DNA of 6,295 nucleotides from Hyphomicrobiales bacterium (lineage in GTDB: Bacteria > Pseudomonadota > Alphaproteobacteria > Rhizobiales > Xanthobacteraceae). The translations under genes and the position numbers were made by a program. This document shows positions 4,847 through 6,295 of this stretch, in pieces (positions within the stretch are counted from its first letter, which is position 1; every line of letters starts with the position of its first letter). The notes under the pieces were generated by a model, which saw nothing but the letters and a program-made list of their open reading frames with translations, was not told the DNA's origin and did not search any database. The stretch is from assembly GCA_003133345.1 (NCBI GenBank), contig PKXB01000193.1, positions 9,603 to 15,897 of the forward strand, read 5' to 3'.

Positions 4847-5312
4847 CTAATCAATCCTCCCGCCCGAAAACCTTCTTTCCGGCACGCTGAGGAAATAGCC
4901 GGCCGCCTGGCCGCCGTCGGCGCCGAGCACGCTGCCGGTCGTATAGCGCGAATCGTCGGAGGCTAAAAAAATCGCCGGCCCGGCGATGTCCTCGCCCGTG
5001 CCGACGCGGCCCATCGGCACGCCCTTGCGGCGGCCCTCGTAGATCTCCGCATCGGCATACATCGCCTCGGTGCCAGGCGTGCGGATATAGCCGGGCGTGA
5101 TGGCGTTGGCGCGGATGCCGTAGGGCGCCCATTCCATCGCCTGCAACTTGGTCAGCATGATGAGGCCGGCCTTCACCACGCAATAGGCGCCGGCCCCGTT
5201 GTACGGAAACAGGCCGGCGACCGACGCGATGTTGACGATGCAGCCGGACTTCTGCGCGATCATGTGCTTGGCAGCCGCCTGTGATGACGGCGATCTTGTT
5301 TTTGAGGCGCAC
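4847..5312 (-). pseudogene. Short-chain dehydrogenase/reductase, internally deleted and frameshifted
   Basis: The intact gene would encode an NAD(P)-dependent SDR oxidoreductase of about 250 residues. The start is a GTG at 5312 with AGGGGGG (5320-5326) 7 nt upstream, giving VRLKNKIAVITGG, strand 1 and the first half of the TGGxxxGIG cofactor loop. At 5274-5281 the frame shifts and the protein resumes in another frame as QAAAKHMIAQKSG. That is the helix before the catalytic strand, followed by NIASVAG (Ser), the YCVVK Tyr-x3-Lys pair, ITPGYIRTPG, and the C-terminal ADGG and SVPERRFSGGRID. About 110 codons, most of the Rossmann fold, are missing. The open frame from ATG 5263 lacks a ribosome binding site and cannot make a working SDR. 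It is first in the operon with the lyase and PrpD-like genes, 63 nt upstream of the former. Confidence 0.85.
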
Positions 5313-5388
5313 AGGATTTCCCCCCTGTTTAGTTGGAAATGGCTGAATTGACAGGCTAAAGGCGGGGGAACAGGCCGACAAGAGCGGC

Positions 5389-5410
5389 GCGCCCCTCGAA
5401 TTTGGGGCGC
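5389..5410. repeat. Inverted repeat upstream of the helicase gene
   Basis: GCGCCCC (5389-5395), loop TCGAATTT, GGGGCGC (5404-5410), in the 140-bp divergent spacer between the broken SDR and the helicase. It lies 42 bp before the helicase ATG and would fall in the leader or promoter. A protein-binding dyad or leader hairpin are both possible. No alphaproteobacterial LexA box (GTTC-N7-GTTC or GAAC-N7-GAAC) is seen here. Confidence 0.35.
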
Positions 5411-5452
5411 ACGGATGCCATCTTTGGCCTAGAACTAGAAGAAGAATCACAA

Positions 5453-6295
5453 ATGGCCGAAGCGAAAAAGCTGTCCACACCCATGGCACCCAGCGCACCG
5501 CCTGCACAAGGTGGCATTGCCGCGCGCGCGATGGGGGCCAGAGGCGCGCCCTATCTCGCCGATTTGAACCCCGAACAAAGAGAAGCGGTGGAGACTTTGG
5601 ACGGGCCGGTGCTGGTTTTAGCGGGCGCAGGAACCGGAAAAACGCGTGTCCTTACAACCCGGATAGCCCACATTTTGAATCTCGGGCGCGCACGGCCGGC
5701 GGAAATTTTGGCGGTGACCTTCACCAACAAAGCCGCGCGCGAGATGAAAACCCGCGTCGGATTGATGGTGGGACAAATAGTTGAAGGAATGCCGTGGCTT
5801 GGAACGTTTCATTCCATTGGCGTGAAGATCCTCAGACGGCATGCCGAGCTGGTCGGACTCAAGAGCAACTTCACGATTCTGGACGTCGACGACCAGATCC
5901 GCGTCATCAAACAGCTCTTAGAAGCCGAGAAGCTCGACGAAAAACGATGGCCTGCTCGGGTCTTCGCCACGATCCTCGACGGCTGGAAGAACCGAGGATT
6001 GACCCCCGACCAGGTTCCCGCCGGGGAAGCCGCAACCTTCGCCAACGGCAAGGGCAAGAAGCTCTACATCGCCTATCAGGAGCGGCTGAAGACGCTCAAT
6101 GCCGCCGATTTCGGCGATCTTCTGCTGGAGAACATCCGGCTGTTCCGGCAGAACCCGGATGTTCTGCGGCAGTACCAGCAGCGCTTCAAATTCATTTTGG
6201 TCGACGAATACCAGGACACCAACGTGGCGCAGTATTTGTGGCTTCGTCTGCTGGCGCAGCCGACCTCCTCCTCCGTCATTCCGGGACGCCGCGAA
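5453..6295 (+). pseudogene. uvrD: UvrD/PcrA-type DNA helicase, 5' part, cut off after motif II
   Basis: Superfamily 1A 3'-5' helicase of nucleotide excision and mismatch repair. The frame is open from ATG 5453 to the window end (281 codons). An Ala/Pro/Gly-rich extension (1-33) precedes the Q motif LNPEQREAV (38-46), Walker A GAGTGKT (58-64), motif Ia VTFTNKAAREM (88-98), GTFHSIG (117-123) and motif II VDEYQDTN (250-257). After YLWLRLLAQ (261-269) the family continues with a KN-x-VVGDDDQSIYGWRGAE-type motif III. Here the frame instead reads PTSSSVIPGRRE, and neither other + frame restores the motif. Motifs III-VI are therefore absent and the product as read could not be a helicase. It is either a truncated gene or a contig misjoin at a repeat. 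The ATG has only an A/G-rich tract (GAAGAAGAA) upstream; a later start near residue 27 is possible. Confidence 0.75.
6274..6295. repeat. REP-like extragenic repeat fragment at window edge
   Basis: CGTCATTCCGGGACGCCGCG resembles the arm of the abundant palindromic intergenic repeats that I recall from Bradyrhizobium and Rhodopseudomonas genomes (TCATTCCGGGG followed by a GC stem). Only the left arm is inside the window, so the palindrome cannot be confirmed. It begins about 14 bases after the helicase homology stops. Confidence 0.45.

Noticed and set aside
5348..5353. TTGACA as a -35 box for the helicase
   Set aside because: No -10-like sequence at 16-18 bases downstream, where the DNA is G/C-rich.
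5313..5452. LexA/SOS box for the helicase
   Set aside because: No GTTC-N7-GTTC or GAAC-N7-GAAC; the GAAC near 5368 has no second half-site at the right spacing.
1..6295. CRISPR arrays, tRNA/rRNA genes, IS transposases
   Set aside because: No regularly spaced repeats, no T-loop GTTCGAATC-type tRNA signatures, and no transposase frames were found.

Overview
The window looks like a piece of an alphaproteobacterial chromosome, most likely from the Bradyrhizobium/Rhodopseudomonas relatives (Hyphomicrobiales). This rests on GC-rich coding sequence, small membrane proteins of a kind I associate with that group, two promoter-like sites of the alphaproteobacterial general stress sigma factor EcfG (GGAAC-N16-CGTT), an expanded-family Bug solute-binding protein, and a REP-like TCATTCCGGG sequence at the right edge. 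The assignment is by recognition, not by database search.

Left third (1-1220) is a stress-type region on the + strand. It holds a GlsB/YeaQ/YmgE-type membrane protein (62-343), an EcfG-type promoter (515-539), a 69-residue single-pass membrane protein (593-802) and a closely following 29-codon hydrophobic mini-ORF (808-897). After a GC palindrome (977-995) comes a second EcfG-type promoter (1065-1089) with no convincing ORF behind it. Instead about 125 nt follow that can form two hairpins and then a strong intrinsic terminator (1193-1219). This is best read as an undescribed small RNA gene of the general stress response, and is the most interesting object in the window.

Middle (1358-5312) is a carboxylate-metabolism block. 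A Bug/TctC-type periplasmic binding protein (1483-2454, +) converges on a minus-strand operon that reads, in transcription order, SDR dehydrogenase (broken) -> isocitrate lyase/PEP mutase-family C-C lyase -> MmgE/PrpD-family protein. The lyase and PrpD-like protein resemble the last two steps of a 2-methylcitrate-type pathway, but no citrate synthase or TctAB transporter is present, so the substrate is unknown. The SDR gene has lost about 110 codons between two short matching sequences and is frameshifted. A 41-bp relic of a second SDR 3' end lies just upstream of the Bug gene, so the block has been rearranged.

Right edge (5453-6295) is the 5' part of a UvrD/PcrA-type helicase. It matches the family through motif II, then changes at about 6260 into sequence that does not match the helicase and includes a REP-like repeat. 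It is either a truncated gene or an assembly join at a repeat.
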